Below are positions 53,240 through 62,167 of a stretch of 64,000 bases of DNA, piece by piece. A program made the translations under genes and the position numbers. Position 1 is the stretch's first letter. The number at the start of each line of letters is the position of its first letter. This stretch comes from UBA1234 sp964400015 (GTDB lineage Bacteria > Bacillota > Clostridia > TANB77 > UBA1234), in assembly GCA_964400015.1 (NCBI GenBank), contig CAYNRR010000006.1, forward strand, positions 1 through 64,000. The letters are read 5' to 3'. Below the pieces are notes generated by a model that did not search any database, was not told the origin of the DNA, and saw only the letters and a program-made list of their open reading frames with translations.

Positions 53240-56200
53240 TTAGTTGAAGGCTAATACTGCTCTAAATCCTACATTGTCTTTTGCTGAGCCATCTGCTCTA
53301 TCAAAATTAAATAATCCTGCAGTTGCTCCGCTTTCTGCAGCTCCTCCTCTTGTGAAGAATGGCAATGATTTATATGGAAATTTTGATGTATCTCCAGCTA
53401 TTGCATCATTTGAATCATATCCTTTTGATGTTTCGTAAATCGCATCTCCATATATAGAATCTTGAATTCCGGCTTTTTTATAGTTATTTATTGGTTGGTC
53501 GTTATCTGCAACCGTAAATGCTTCTCTTAATGCTGGGTTTGTTGTTTGCGTCATTGTTGGAGCATTTGTTTGAATGTTTGAATCTCCGTTCTTTAAATAC
53601 GCAGCAACATATTCTGCTACTCCACCTACCATGTCATATATGCCGTATATATTTCCTGTTGTACTTGCATACATTCCTGAAGTTTTGTTTGTTCCTCGTG
53701 AATTATACGCATATAAAGTTTCAAATTTAGTTGGTGTAGAACTAAAGCTACTTGTGCCTGAGCCTCCACCACCTGTTATATAATCTGTGCTTCTGTTTGC
53801 TGAAGGTTCTGTACCGTTTCTTCCATATACACTATATGCCAAGTAGGTTACTGCACCCCATTCACTGTTTTTCATTAAGTGTGATGATAATGCTGGTAAC
53901 ATATCTCTTGCTGCTTCATATGCATCGCCTTCTTTTATGTTTGTATAACTTTTTACAGATGGAACTGATTTTATTTCTTCACTTGTTCCTACGTCTTCTA
54001 TTGTTGCATCTGCTCTACTCATCTCAAATTTTGAAACCCATATACCTGTAAGTTCTGTACTCCATTTTCCTGCTGCATTATTTACTGTTGAACTTTCTGT
54101 TTTTGTAAATGCTGGATGAACTATATAATCTGATGGTAATTGTTTTACAGTTATGTGTTTTGTTCCTATAGTTTCTTCTTTGTATTGTGTACTAGATCTA
54201 CCATCCAAGAAAATAATTTCGATATTTACATTTTTTGTTTTTACTAATTCAGGATCAGATGCTAACGTAACTCCATCAGCTTCAAAATATCTTTGACCAT
54301 ATTCTATTGAGTTTTGATAATATCCTTTTATATTAGTTTTTGCTGAATCTGAATAATATACTATTTTATATGCATATCTTGGAATCCATACCCAATAGCT
54401 ACCATCTGATGTTTTTGCGTTGGCCCAAATGCTTTTCTTCGTATCATATATTCCTGTTGCTGCATCATAGTTATACCATGTTACTTCTGTGCTAGAATCA
54501 TCTACCAACGTATTAGTTGAGTGATTTACTAGTAATTCCGATTGTGGTCTTTCAAATGTTCCATCCCATATAATTGCTTGCATTCCTGTTGCCATTGCTG
54601 GTTCATTTGGTAAAGTTCTTGTTACTTGATTTGGCGATTTTATTTCTGTTATTTTTGATTCTGTTTTATTACCTGCTCTATCTGTTGCTCTTGTCTTTAC
54701 TTCATATATTTTTCCTTCTTTTAGAACAGTACCATCCAAAGATGTTTGCCACATAAAGTTTGTATCTTCTTTTAGTTTATATCCATATTCGATTTTTTCT
54801 ATTCCTGATTGAGAATCTTTTTGCTTACATTTTACGTATAGTTTTAAATCATTATCTATTTCTTCAACTTCTGGTGCAGTATCTGTTGGTGGTGTTTCGT
54901 CTAGATAAATAGTATCTGAAATTTTTTCATATACCAACGCTCCATCTTCGTATTGATTTGCTGTTACATATACGTATACTTTTACCATGCCATCTTCTTC
55001 TGGCAATGCAAAGTTTTCAACTAAAGTTTCAAATGATTCCCATACAATTGAGTCTATTTCGACATCTTCATTACATGTAATATACATTTGTTCTGCAGCT
55101 TGTGCTTTTATTGCTAATGTTACTAAATGATTATTTGTATATTCGTCATCATCATTTATCACTACTTTAGCTCCATTTAATGGCTTTATAACCGTTTCTA
55201 TAAAATGACTATTTATAAGCATTTTTCTTGAAACAAGACATAGTTCATTTTCTTTATTTGTTACGCTATAATTACCTGCATAGTCTTCTACATAAAGAAC
55301 TATATTTAATTCATCATCTGAATAAGGAACTCCATCTTTTTGAAATTGTGGATATTCTTCATCTAATACACTAACATCTCCTGACGGATTGTTAAATTCT
55401 TCATTGTATCTAGCCAAGTATTCTTGATATTCCATTTTGTATGTTGAAATGCTTCTTCCGATATCGCCCTCTTCAACTCCGTTAATTCTACTTCCTGTAT
55501 ATGCCTCTTCGTATGTTATCAATCCAGCATTTGAACCATCTGGCAATACTGAACGTGGACCTTGGACATACGTCTTTATGTCTTGTGCTCTATCAGTGTC
55601 TGATATAGAATAATCCATTATTTTGTAATGAATTCTTTCGATTCCTAATTCATCATCTCCTACAATTATATTACCGTTGTCTGTATATACATATGGGTCT
55701 ATTTCATCTATTTTGTTTACTATTACGTTTACTACTCTTGCTTGTCCTTCTGCGTTTTCTACGTATATACTATGAACACCATTTTCTTTTACTGGTATAG
55801 GTTGTCCGTATTCAAAAAATGTTCCTAACGTAGTAAATTGTTCTGCTGTAATTGGCCCGTCTTTATAATATTTAAACGTCCAATTTCCATCTACATTTTC
55901 TTCATCTGGAATTGAAACTAACAAATTAAATTTTGACGACCATGTTATTGGATTTCCAGTAATGCTGATTTCAAAATCATTTACTGATCCATATATTTTA
56001 TTTACACCTAATATTTCGTCTGTTAATGTATAATACTTAACACCTTCATATTCTACTGGTTTTAAGACATACACTTTAAGTGTATTTTCATTTATGATAT
56101 ATCCTCCTCTATCATAATCGTATAGTTTTATTGAACCTAGCTTTGAAAGATCTACCTGATAGTATTCGCCTTTGTCTAACGAGTTTATTTGTGAATTCAT

Positions 56201-56443
56201 ATCGTCAGGTAAATTTATTGGATTTGATACTCCATCTTCATATACAATTGGTAAAATATTTTTATTTGAATAATATGCAAGTACGAATGATTCAACTTCT
56301 TGAAGATCATTCATAAATTCTGATATATTTGTATCTTTAGTTAAACTTTTTAGTGTTACAATAGCTGTTGATGTAAGTATTAGCATGACTGCTATTGTTA
56401 TAACTAATACATTTAACGAATATCCTTTTTCTTTTGTTTTCAT
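53240..56443 (-). CDS. giant pilin-like protein with FGE-like C-terminal domain
   Basis: 1067 residues. The N-terminus (KTKEKGYSLNVLVITIAVML) is a type IV prepilin-like membrane helix after a basic stretch. The middle has several Ig-like/bacterial surface modules (VDETPPTDTAPEVEE; KTRATDRAGNKTESKI). The last 350 residues resemble the formylglycine-generating-enzyme-like fold: WVWIPRYAYKIVYY, WVSKFEMSRAD, GIYDMVGGVAEYVAAYL and NVGFRAVLAFN. Such domains often bind ligands on surface proteins. Start ATG 56443 follows GAGGTGAATTGG. It sits between spoIVFB and rplU, where Bacillus has no gene. Confidence 0.8.
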   Translation of the reverse strand: MKTKEKGYSLNVLVITIAVMLILTSTAIVTLKSLTKDTNISEFMNDLQEVESFVLAYYSNKNILPIVYEDGVSNPINLPDDMNSQINSLDKGEYYQVDLSKLGSIKLYDYDRGGYIINENTLKVYVLKPVEYEGVKYYTLTDEILGVNKIYGSVNDFEISITGNPITWSSKFNLLVSIPDEENVDGNWTFKYYKDGPITAEQFTTLGTFFEYGQPIPVKENGVHSIYVENAEGQARVVNVIVNKIDEIDPYVYTDNGNIIVGDDELGIERIHYKIMDYSISDTDRAQDIKTYVQGPRSVLPDGSNAGLITYEEAYTGSRINGVEEGDIGRSISTYKMEYQEYLARYNEEFNNPSGDVSVLDEEYPQFQKDGVPYSDDELNIVLYVEDYAGNYSVTNKENELCLVSRKMLINSHFIETVIKPLNGAKVVINDDDEYTNNHLVTLAIKAQAAEQMYITCNEDVEIDSIVWESFETLVENFALPEEDGMVKVYVYVTANQYEDGALVYEKISDTIYLDETPPTDTAPEVEEIDNDLKLYVKCKQKDSQSGIEKIEYGYKLKEDTNFMWQTSLDGTVLKEGKIYEVKTRATDRAGNKTESKITEIKSPNQVTRTLPNEPAMATGMQAIIWDGTFERPQSELLVNHSTNTLVDDSSTEVTWYNYDAATGIYDTKKSIWANAKTSDGSYWVWIPRYAYKIVYYSDSAKTNIKGYYQNSIEYGQRYFEADGVTLASDPELVKTKNVNIEIIFLDGRSSTQYKEETIGTKHITVKQLPSDYIVHPAFTKTESSTVNNAAGKWSTELTGIWVSKFEMSRADATIEDVGTSEEIKSVPSVKSYTNIKEGDAYEAARDMLPALSSHLMKNSEWGAVTYLAYSVYGRNGTEPSANRSTDYITGGGGSGTSSFSSTPTKFETLYAYNSRGTNKTSGMYASTTGNIYGIYDMVGGVAEYVAAYLKNGDSNIQTNAPTMTQTTNPALREAFTVADNDQPINNYKKAGIQDSIYGDAIYETSKGYDSNDAIAGDTSKFPYKSLPFFTRGGAAESGATAGLFNFDRADGSAKDNVGFRAVLAFN

Positions 56444-56474
56444 CCAATTCACCTCACATCAATTTTATTATTTA

Positions 56475-57059
56475 TTAGTCAATTTGTAAACAATTTATTA
56501 GTGCATTAAATTTTTCATTTTTCAGTTCTTCTTTGAAAATGCAAATAGCGTATATACATGCTATTGCCATATAATAATTTTTAAAATACAGTGTTGAAAT
56601 TATCGCGATAATCACTAATAAATTTAGACAAATTTTTTGTAATGCTATACATATTTCATTTGATAATTGTGGACCTAGTATCATTGTTAATATCGACTTT
56701 ATTATTCGCCCTCCATCATAAGGTTTTAATGGAATTAAATTGGTAACGGCAATAAATAGATTTATATTTTTTAGCAAACCTACTTTTAAAACTTTATAAA
56801 ATAAAAAGCTGGCAATAGGACCTGCCAGACTTATTATAAGTTCTTTAAATATTGATATTTTTTCTTCATATTTTGCATTTACTCCTATTGGTAGTAATTC
56901 CATTTCGCATATTTTTACATTCAATAATGATGCAATTGCTATATGTGCCAATTCGTGCATTATTATAAAAATGTATGTGTATGCAAATATTTCTATTTTG
57001 TGAATTGCATACATATATGCTAAAACTAGTAACAAGTATATATGTATTTTTATTACCAT
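56475..57059 (-). CDS. spoIVFB: SpoIVFB-like site-2 metalloprotease (M50)
   Basis: Intramembrane protease; in Bacillus SpoIVFB cuts pro-sigma-K during sporulation. 194 residues, with zinc site HELAHIAI (HExxH, about residue 36) and the third ligand in NLIPLKPYDGGRII. About six membrane segments. Placement before rplU-rpmA-obg and after spoIVFA matches the Bacillus gene order. The start ATG overlaps the spoIVFA stop (ATGGTAA), so translation is coupled; the SpoIVFB level would then depend on the spoIVFA frameshift. Confidence 0.85.
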   Translation of the reverse strand: MVIKIHIYLLLVLAYMYAIHKIEIFAYTYIFIIMHELAHIAIASLLNVKICEMELLPIGVNAKYEEKISIFKELIISLAGPIASFLFYKVLKVGLLKNINLFIAVTNLIPLKPYDGGRIIKSILTMILGPQLSNEICIALQKICLNLLVIIAIISTLYFKNYYMAIACIYAICIFKEELKNEKFNALINCLQID

Positions 57060-57590
57060 GCTATCACATCCTCTGGATCTATATTTTCTCCATCTTTTAT
57101 TACTTCAAAATGCAAATGATATCCAGTAGCATTTCCGTGTCATTCCGACTTCTGCAATTTTTTCACCTTTTTCTACATTACTTCCTTCTTTTACCGTTAT
57201 CTTTGAACAATGTGCATACAATGTTATATATTCTTCACTTTGAATAATTACACATTTACCATAGTTGCCTATCGTTTCTGCCTTTAATACAATTCCATCA
57301 TGTGCTGCAACAATTTTACTACCTTTATCAGCTCCTATATCAATTCCTTTATGGTTTTTACTAACTATCGGATTGTTTGATTCTCTAGTTCCGAATTTAG
57401 ATGTTAATACACCTACACATGGCAGTAATAATTTACTATTTTCTAAGTTGAAATTTGTTTCGTTTTTTATTTCTTTTAAAAACATATTGTTTTGTCTTTT
57501 GTTCTCAATTTCTTTTGCATTATCATTTTTACTTATGACAAAAATAGAACCGACTATAAGAACTATTGCAACTTTTTTCTTTAAATTCAT
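57053..57590 (-). CDS. spoIVFA: SpoIVFA-like LytM (M23) membrane protein, +1 frameshifted
   Basis: One N-terminal membrane helix (KKVAIVLIVGSIFVISKN) and a LytM/peptidase M23 domain: KFGTRESNNPIVSKNHKGID, YGKCVIIQSEEYITLYAHCS. The zero frame ends TRKCYWISFAF at 57105. Skipping one C at codon CGG (57135-57137) gives MTGNATGYHLHFEVIKDGEN and a natural end at 57053, 178 residues. The HxxxD and HxH metal ligands are then all present; without the shift the HxH motif is lost. Position next to spoIVFB suggests SpoIVFA; a wall hydrolase is the alternative. Confidence 0.82.
57135..57137 (-). other. +1 frameshift site, CGG codon (spoIVFA)
   Basis: Minus-strand reading GGA ATG ACA C GGA AAT GCT. Skipping the C restores MTGNATGYHLHF. 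Zero-frame codon is CGG. Confidence 0.87.
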
Positions 57591-57634
57591 TTTCGCCTCC
57601 GGTTCTATTATATGTCATACATGCCTTTTTATTC

Positions 57635-57931
57635 TTATGTTCGGCTTATTACTGAGACTATTAGTGAAAGAATTATACATACTCCGATTACAAATACATT
57701 TTTAATTTTTTGTTTTTTTCGTTTTTCTGTTTTCCTATCTCTTAATGAACTTACTAGCTCTTCATCGATATAGTTTTGTAATATCATTTCAGATTCTGAT
57801 TTTGCAAGTTCGATTTTTATTTCGTCCATTTTATCAGAAGTATTTTCTTTCAAAATAAAAATTGCCTCTTTAATAATATTCGAAGGAATATCTTTTATAA
57901 GTATAATATTTTTATCAGCATTACTTATCAT
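57635..57931 (-). CDS. hypothetical tail-anchored membrane protein
   Basis: 98 residues starting MISNADKNIILIKDIPS after AAGAGGAGGCTATTT. A charged helical part is followed by a basic stretch (RDRKTEKRKKQKIK) and one C-terminal membrane helix (NVFVIGVCIILSLIVSVIS). Encoded 44 bp before spoIVFA, so possibly in the same sporulation-linked operon. Not recognised. Confidence 0.55.
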   Translation of the reverse strand: MISNADKNIILIKDIPSNIIKEAIFILKENTSDKMDEIKIELAKSESEMILQNYIDEELVSSLRDRKTEKRKKQKIKNVFVIGVCIILSLIVSVISRT

Positions 57932-57984
57932 AAATAGCCTCCTCTTGTTTTTTATAATTATTTCCAATATTTCTTTTTATATGC

Positions 57985-58022
57985 AAAAAGCGCTTAAGAA
58001 AATAAATTCTTAAACGCTTTAC
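57985..58022 (-). terminator. terminator of the PH-like membrane protein gene
   Basis: Stem AAGCGTTTAAGAA / TTCTTAAGCGCTT with T run, just past the 58035 stop. Confidence 0.8.
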
Positions 58023-58034
58023 TTTTGCCTTTTT

Positions 58035-58607
58035 TTATTTTTTAGCTATGTACATTTTATAACTATTTATGCCAAAGTTATCTTTCATCAAGTTTAAAAC
58101 AGCTCTATTATCGATACTAGACAATGTAAATTTAATTCTAGCTCCAGTTGAATTCGTTATGACTAATTTTGTTGTATACGCATGACTTTTCAAAAATTTC
58201 TTATTGTAACTATATATATACATTCCTTTTATTTCTGATAAGTTTATTTCTTTAGTTATGAAGAAAAATTTACTCAAAATTAGTTTTCCATCTTTTAATG
58301 TTATTCTTCTTGTTAATTCAAATAAGTACATTACAATTATTATCAATGTTGTTGCTGTAAAAAGTAAACCACTCATATTGAATGATGTTAAAAAGGCTAC
58401 GTATAAGCCAAGTAATATTCCAACTATTATTGATGTTCCAGCTATATACTTTGGAGAGGCACAAATATTTTTTTCACGCGAATAATCTATGTCTGTTACG
58501 TTTGTGTAATATCCCGATTCTTTCGGCTCTTTATACAATTTGGCACCTAACAATAAATTTATTAAAGTTAATAAAACTATTATACCTGTAATTACATATG
58601 CAATCAT
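58035..58607 (-). CDS. membrane protein with PH-like domain, unknown
   Basis: 190 residues: membrane segments at about 3-20, 55-73 and 78-93, followed by a bacterial PH-like beta domain (LKDGKLILSKFFFITKEINL; SEIKGMYIYSYNKKFLKSHA; KLVITNSTGARIKFTLSSID). No catalytic motif. It lies 13 bp after the UDP-sugar pyrophosphorylase gene. Confidence 0.6.
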   Translation of the reverse strand: MIAYVITGIIVLLTLINLLLGAKLYKEPKESGYYTNVTDIDYSREKNICASPKYIAGTSIIVGILLGLYVAFLTSFNMSGLLFTATTLIIIVMYLFELTRRITLKDGKLILSKFFFITKEINLSEIKGMYIYSYNKKFLKSHAYTTKLVITNSTGARIKFTLSSIDNRAVLNLMKDNFGINSYKMYIAKK

Positions 58608-58620
58608 ATTCTACCTCCTT

Positions 58621-59859
58621 TTATTTACTATGGTAATTCAAATAATCTCTTCTCGCTGTTTCTGGCGAATCTACTCCTGTTGCATTTTTTACAGGTGAAA
58701 AGTCTTCCTCTCTTTTTCCTCTCAACAATCCGAATTCTGTGATTTGTGAAAATGCATCAAACAAGAATGATTCAAATTTGTATGCGTTTGGTGTTTCTGG
58801 TGTTATGTATTCACCATCTTCATTTACGTATGAAGTTTTTTTATGTGCTACATGATATGGCAATTTGAATTTTTCGATTTTTTCTAAAACTTCTATATTA
58901 AATAAATTTAATAATACGTGTCCTTCACCATATACAAGTTCACCGTTTTCATCACGCATATGTGCTTGTTCTTTAGATATTTCTGTATATTCTATAACGT
59001 ATGGTTGGTTATCTTTCTTACAAAATACTCCTACTTTTTCATCTGGATTAGATTTTGGAACAGTTTTTGAAACTGCCTTGAAATTGTTCTTTATAGCATA
59101 TCCTATTAAAAGTGGATCTACTAGTTGCACTAATACATTATCTATGCCTGCTATGAATATCCATTCGATACCTCTTTTTTTCATATCTGCTAATATTCCA
59201 TTTCTTCCTAATGCTTCAAATACTCCTCCATGTCCATCTGCTGCTTCTTTTATTAAACCGTTTTCTTCGATTATAAATTTACCTTGTTCGTCCATCATTG
59301 GTAATTCGCCTTGTTTGAAAAAGTAATTTGCTTCTTCTCTTGGATAACCAAAGAAATTATTTTTTTCAAAGAACGCTACTGTGTCATCATTATTTTCTCT
59401 ACTTGTCATTATATACCAAGGAATTGCAACTCCATATTTTTCTTTTGCGTTTTTCAATATATCGCATTGAATTTCAAATAAACTCTTATGTGAATCAAGA
59501 CCTAAATCAAATGTTCCTTTTGGACCATTATGACCAAGACGTGTTCCTTGTCCTCCAGCCATAGTAACGACTGCAAGTTTATTTTCTTTAATTGCTTTTT
59601 CTCCTAGACTTATTATTTCTTGTTTTTCAACTTCTGTAAGTTTAGCTGAATCTTGATATACCATTGGTTCGATAAGAGCATCTTTAATTTCATTTTTTGT
59701 TTGTGATAATGCATATAGATTTTTCATTTTTTCAAAATCAATTCTTGCAATCTGTTCTAATAGCTTGTTTTTATCGTCATCATTTAACCTTTCGTATGAT
59801 TTCCAAAGATGTTCTTGATTATATTTTTCAAGTAAAACTTTAGCATCTTCTAAATTCAT
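58621..59859 (-). CDS. UDP-sugar (UDP-GlcNAc type) pyrophosphorylase, UAP1/UDPGP family
   Basis: Makes UDP-sugar from UTP and sugar-1-phosphate. 412 residues with the nucleotide-binding loop VVTMAGGQGTRLGHNGPKGT, PWYIMTSRENNDDT, FIAGIDNVLVQLVDP and the KVGVFCKKDNQP block of the eukaryote-like UDPGP family rather than the GlmU/GalU family. UDP-GlcNAc or UDP-GalNAc is the likely product, for wall or surface polymers. Confidence 0.88.
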   Translation of the reverse strand: MNLEDAKVLLEKYNQEHLWKSYERLNDDDKNKLLEQIARIDFEKMKNLYALSQTKNEIKDALIEPMVYQDSAKLTEVEKQEIISLGEKAIKENKLAVVTMAGGQGTRLGHNGPKGTFDLGLDSHKSLFEIQCDILKNAKEKYGVAIPWYIMTSRENNDDTVAFFEKNNFFGYPREEANYFFKQGELPMMDEQGKFIIEENGLIKEAADGHGGVFEALGRNGILADMKKRGIEWIFIAGIDNVLVQLVDPLLIGYAIKNNFKAVSKTVPKSNPDEKVGVFCKKDNQPYVIEYTEISKEQAHMRDENGELVYGEGHVLLNLFNIEVLEKIEKFKLPYHVAHKKTSYVNEDGEYITPETPNAYKFESFLFDAFSQITEFGLLRGKREEDFSPVKNATGVDSPETARRDYLNYHSK

Positions 59860-59905
59860 ATTATCATCCTTCCATACAATTCTTTAAACAATTTTATCAC
59901 ATAAA

Positions 59906-59941
59906 TAAAAAAGTCACACTATTAAAATGTGACTTTTCTTA
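59906..59941 (-). terminator. terminator of aspS
   Basis: Stem AAAAGTCACA / TGTGACTTTT with T run overlapping the end of aspS. Confidence 0.85.
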
Positions 59942-59945
59942 TTTT

Positions 59946-61703
59946 TTATTTTTTCTCTTCTACATCTAATTTGATATGTACATCTTTTAATTGATTTGGA
60001 TATACTCTAGAAGGTGCTCCCATTAGTAAATCTCTTGCTTTACTATTCTTAGGGAATGCGATTACTTCTCTTATGCTGTCTTCTTGTGCAAGTAGCATTA
60101 CTATTCTATCAAGTCCTGGAGCAGCACCAGCGTGTGGAGGTGCGCCGTATTGGAATGCATTAAATAATGCTGGGAATTTTGCTTCAACGTGTTCTCTAGT
60201 ATAACCAGCTATTTCAAATGCTCTTTCCATTATTTCAACGTCATGATTTCTAACAGCTCCTGATGCTAGTTCATATCCGTTACATACTAAATCATATTGA
60301 TATGCATATATGTCTAGTGGATCCTTTGTATTTAAAGCTTCCAAACCACCTTGTGGCATTGAGAAAGGATTATGATTAAATTCTACTTTTCCTTCATCAT
60401 CTTTTTCATACATTGGAAAATCTACTATCCAGCAGAATTTATAAATTTCTTTTTCTAATAAATCTAATCTCTTCGCTAATTCAATTCTTATTAACCCAGC
60501 AAGTTTTTGTGCTTTTTCAAGATCTTCTTCTGCTATAAAGAATGCTGCGTCATTTTCCTTAGCATAATTTTTCAAAAATTCTTCTGTCATTTCTGGTGTA
60601 AAGAATTTTGCGATTCCACCTGCTAATGTATTGCCCTCTTCAACTTTTACATAAGCAAGACCTTTTGCTCCACCTTCAACTTGTGCAAATTCTCCCATGC
60701 TATCAAAGAACTTTCTAGTTTCTTTAGCAGCACCTGGAACTACTATTGTTATTATGTGCTTGTCTTGGAAAGCCTTAAATTCTGTACCTTTAAAAAGTTT
60801 TGTAACATCTTGAAGAATCAATGGATTTCTAAGATCAGGTTTATCGCTACCATATTTACTCATAGCTTCTCTATATGGAATTCTTAAGATACCATCTTCA
60901 CTAACTTTCCATTTTGTATGTCTTCTAAATGTATTTAACACAACGTTTTCAACAACATTTAAAACATCTTCTTGAGTTGCAAAAGACATTTCAAGGTCTA
61001 ATTGATAAAATTCTCCTGGTGAACGGTCTGCTCTTGGATCTTCATCTCTGAAACAAGGAGCGATTTGATAATACTTATCAAATCCAGACATCATCAAAAG
61101 TTGTTTGAATTGTTGTGGTGCTTGTGGCAAAGCATAAAATTCACCTGGATGAAGTCTACTAGGAACCAAGAAATCTCTTGCACCTTCTGGTGAAGAACTT
61201 GTTAAAATTGGAGTTTGAATTTCAACAAAATTCATATCGTCCATTATTTCTCTAATAGTTTTCATAATTTGAGCTCTGAAAACTATATTATTATGAATTT
61301 TTTCATTTCTTAAATCTAAAAATCTATACTCAAGTCTTAAATCTTCTCTAACATCTTGTCCTATATTTATTTCAAAAGGCAATACGTTCTTTGCTTTACC
61401 AGTAACTCTAATTTCACTAGGAATAACTTCAATATCTCCAGTAGGCATATTAGGATTTTTATTACTTCTTTCACAAACCTTACCAGTAATTGAAATAGTG
61501 CTCTCAGTAGTTACCTTTCTCATTTGTTCCAAATGCTTTTCATCTTGAATCGCAAGCTGTGTAATACCATAATGATCTCTCAAATCAACAAACATCATTG
61601 AACCCAAATCTCTTATAGTTTGAACCCATCCTGCAAGTCTTACCTCTTCGCCAACATTAGCCATTCTAAGCTCGTGGCAATAATGTGTTCTGTATTCATT
61701 CAT
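59946..61703 (-). CDS. aspS: aspartyl-tRNA synthetase (bacterial type)
   Basis: 585 residues, class IIb. N-terminal OB-fold anticodon domain (RLAGWVQTIRDLGSMMFVDL), catalytic motifs (FVEIQTPILTSSSPEGARDF; CFRDEDPRADRSPGEFYQLD; GAAPGLDRIVML) and the GAD insertion (about 290-410). Start ATG 61703 follows GAGGAGGTATAAAG; the longer frame begins in the repeat. Controlled by a T-box leader. Confidence 0.98.
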   Translation of the reverse strand: MNEYRTHYCHELRMANVGEEVRLAGWVQTIRDLGSMMFVDLRDHYGITQLAIQDEKHLEQMRKVTTESTISITGKVCERSNKNPNMPTGDIEVIPSEIRVTGKAKNVLPFEINIGQDVREDLRLEYRFLDLRNEKIHNNIVFRAQIMKTIREIMDDMNFVEIQTPILTSSSPEGARDFLVPSRLHPGEFYALPQAPQQFKQLLMMSGFDKYYQIAPCFRDEDPRADRSPGEFYQLDLEMSFATQEDVLNVVENVVLNTFRRHTKWKVSEDGILRIPYREAMSKYGSDKPDLRNPLILQDVTKLFKGTEFKAFQDKHIITIVVPGAAKETRKFFDSMGEFAQVEGGAKGLAYVKVEEGNTLAGGIAKFFTPEMTEEFLKNYAKENDAAFFIAEEDLEKAQKLAGLIRIELAKRLDLLEKEIYKFCWIVDFPMYEKDDEGKVEFNHNPFSMPQGGLEALNTKDPLDIYAYQYDLVCNGYELASGAVRNHDVEIMERAFEIAGYTREHVEAKFPALFNAFQYGAPPHAGAAPGLDRIVMLLAQEDSIREVIAFPKNSKARDLLMGAPSRVYPNQLKDVHIKLDVEEKK

Positions 61704-61720
61704 CTTTATACCTCCTCGGG

Positions 61721-61800
61721 ACACCGGGGACGTCCGTTAAATGTCCACTTTTTCCCTAAATATTTACATTTTTGGAACATTTAACGGACGTCCCTCGTGT
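61721..61800. repeat. palindromic repeat copy D, between T-box and aspS start
   Basis: Arms GGGACGTCCGTTAAATGTCC (61727 on) and GGAACATTTAACGGACGTCC (to 61793) around a loop that keeps TTTTTCCCT of copy A. The inner stem has changed on both arms (TCCA / TGGA) and still pairs. It begins 18 bp upstream of the aspS start codon. Confidence 0.9.
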
Positions 61801-61803
61801 TCC

Positions 61804-62028
61804 AAAAAAAGAGTCCCATGAACTTATTAGTTCATGGGACGTATGGTTTTACGTGGTACCACCCAATTTTATTCTCATTAGAAATTTAACGCATGTATTA
61901 CGGATTTATTTTCTTTTCATAAATCTGCTCCAAAGTGTCTTCGGATTATTTTTCTTTAGATACTTCCAGCCTTGGTATCTTTCTCTGTTTAAGATGTATA
62001 ACCGTACTCCTCTTCTTCCTCGCATTTC
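61804..62028 (-). promoter_or_regulatory. T-box riboswitch of aspS
   Basis: Minus-strand leader with the T-box sequence TTGGGTGGTACCACGT (61851-61866), a stem GATACCAAGGCTGGAAGTATC upstream, and a terminator GTCCCATGAAC / GTTCATGGGAC plus T run (61810-61842). Uncharged tRNA-Asp is expected to bind and prevent termination. I did not resolve the specifier codon. Confidence 0.92.
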
Positions 62029-62034
62029 TCTTGC

Positions 62035-62063
62035 ATTATATTCCCTTTTGTTTTTCTTGTCAA
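62035..62063 (-). promoter_or_regulatory. promoter of the aspS T-box transcript
   Basis: TTGACA (62058-62063), 17-bp spacer, TATAAT (62035-62040): perfect consensus. Confidence 0.93.
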
Positions 62064-62167
62064 GTCATGGCGGTTTGAGTTTGTGTGTGTGTATTTTTCT
62101 TCTTGGCATTGTGCCTTTTTTAGTATATTATTAGTTCTTGATAAAACGATTTGAAGGAGTGATTTAT

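Noticed and set aside
343..57137. Treating the five frameshifted genes as ordinary pseudogenes or sequencing errors
   Set aside because: The extra base is always a C before GG, never in the many A/T homopolymers, and the genes carry no other damage. Error cannot be fully excluded without reads, but it does not explain the shared codon.
61772..62134. Plus-strand open frame beginning MEHLTDVPRV
   Set aside because: It starts in the palindrome and runs antisense through the aspS T-box leader; no coding features.
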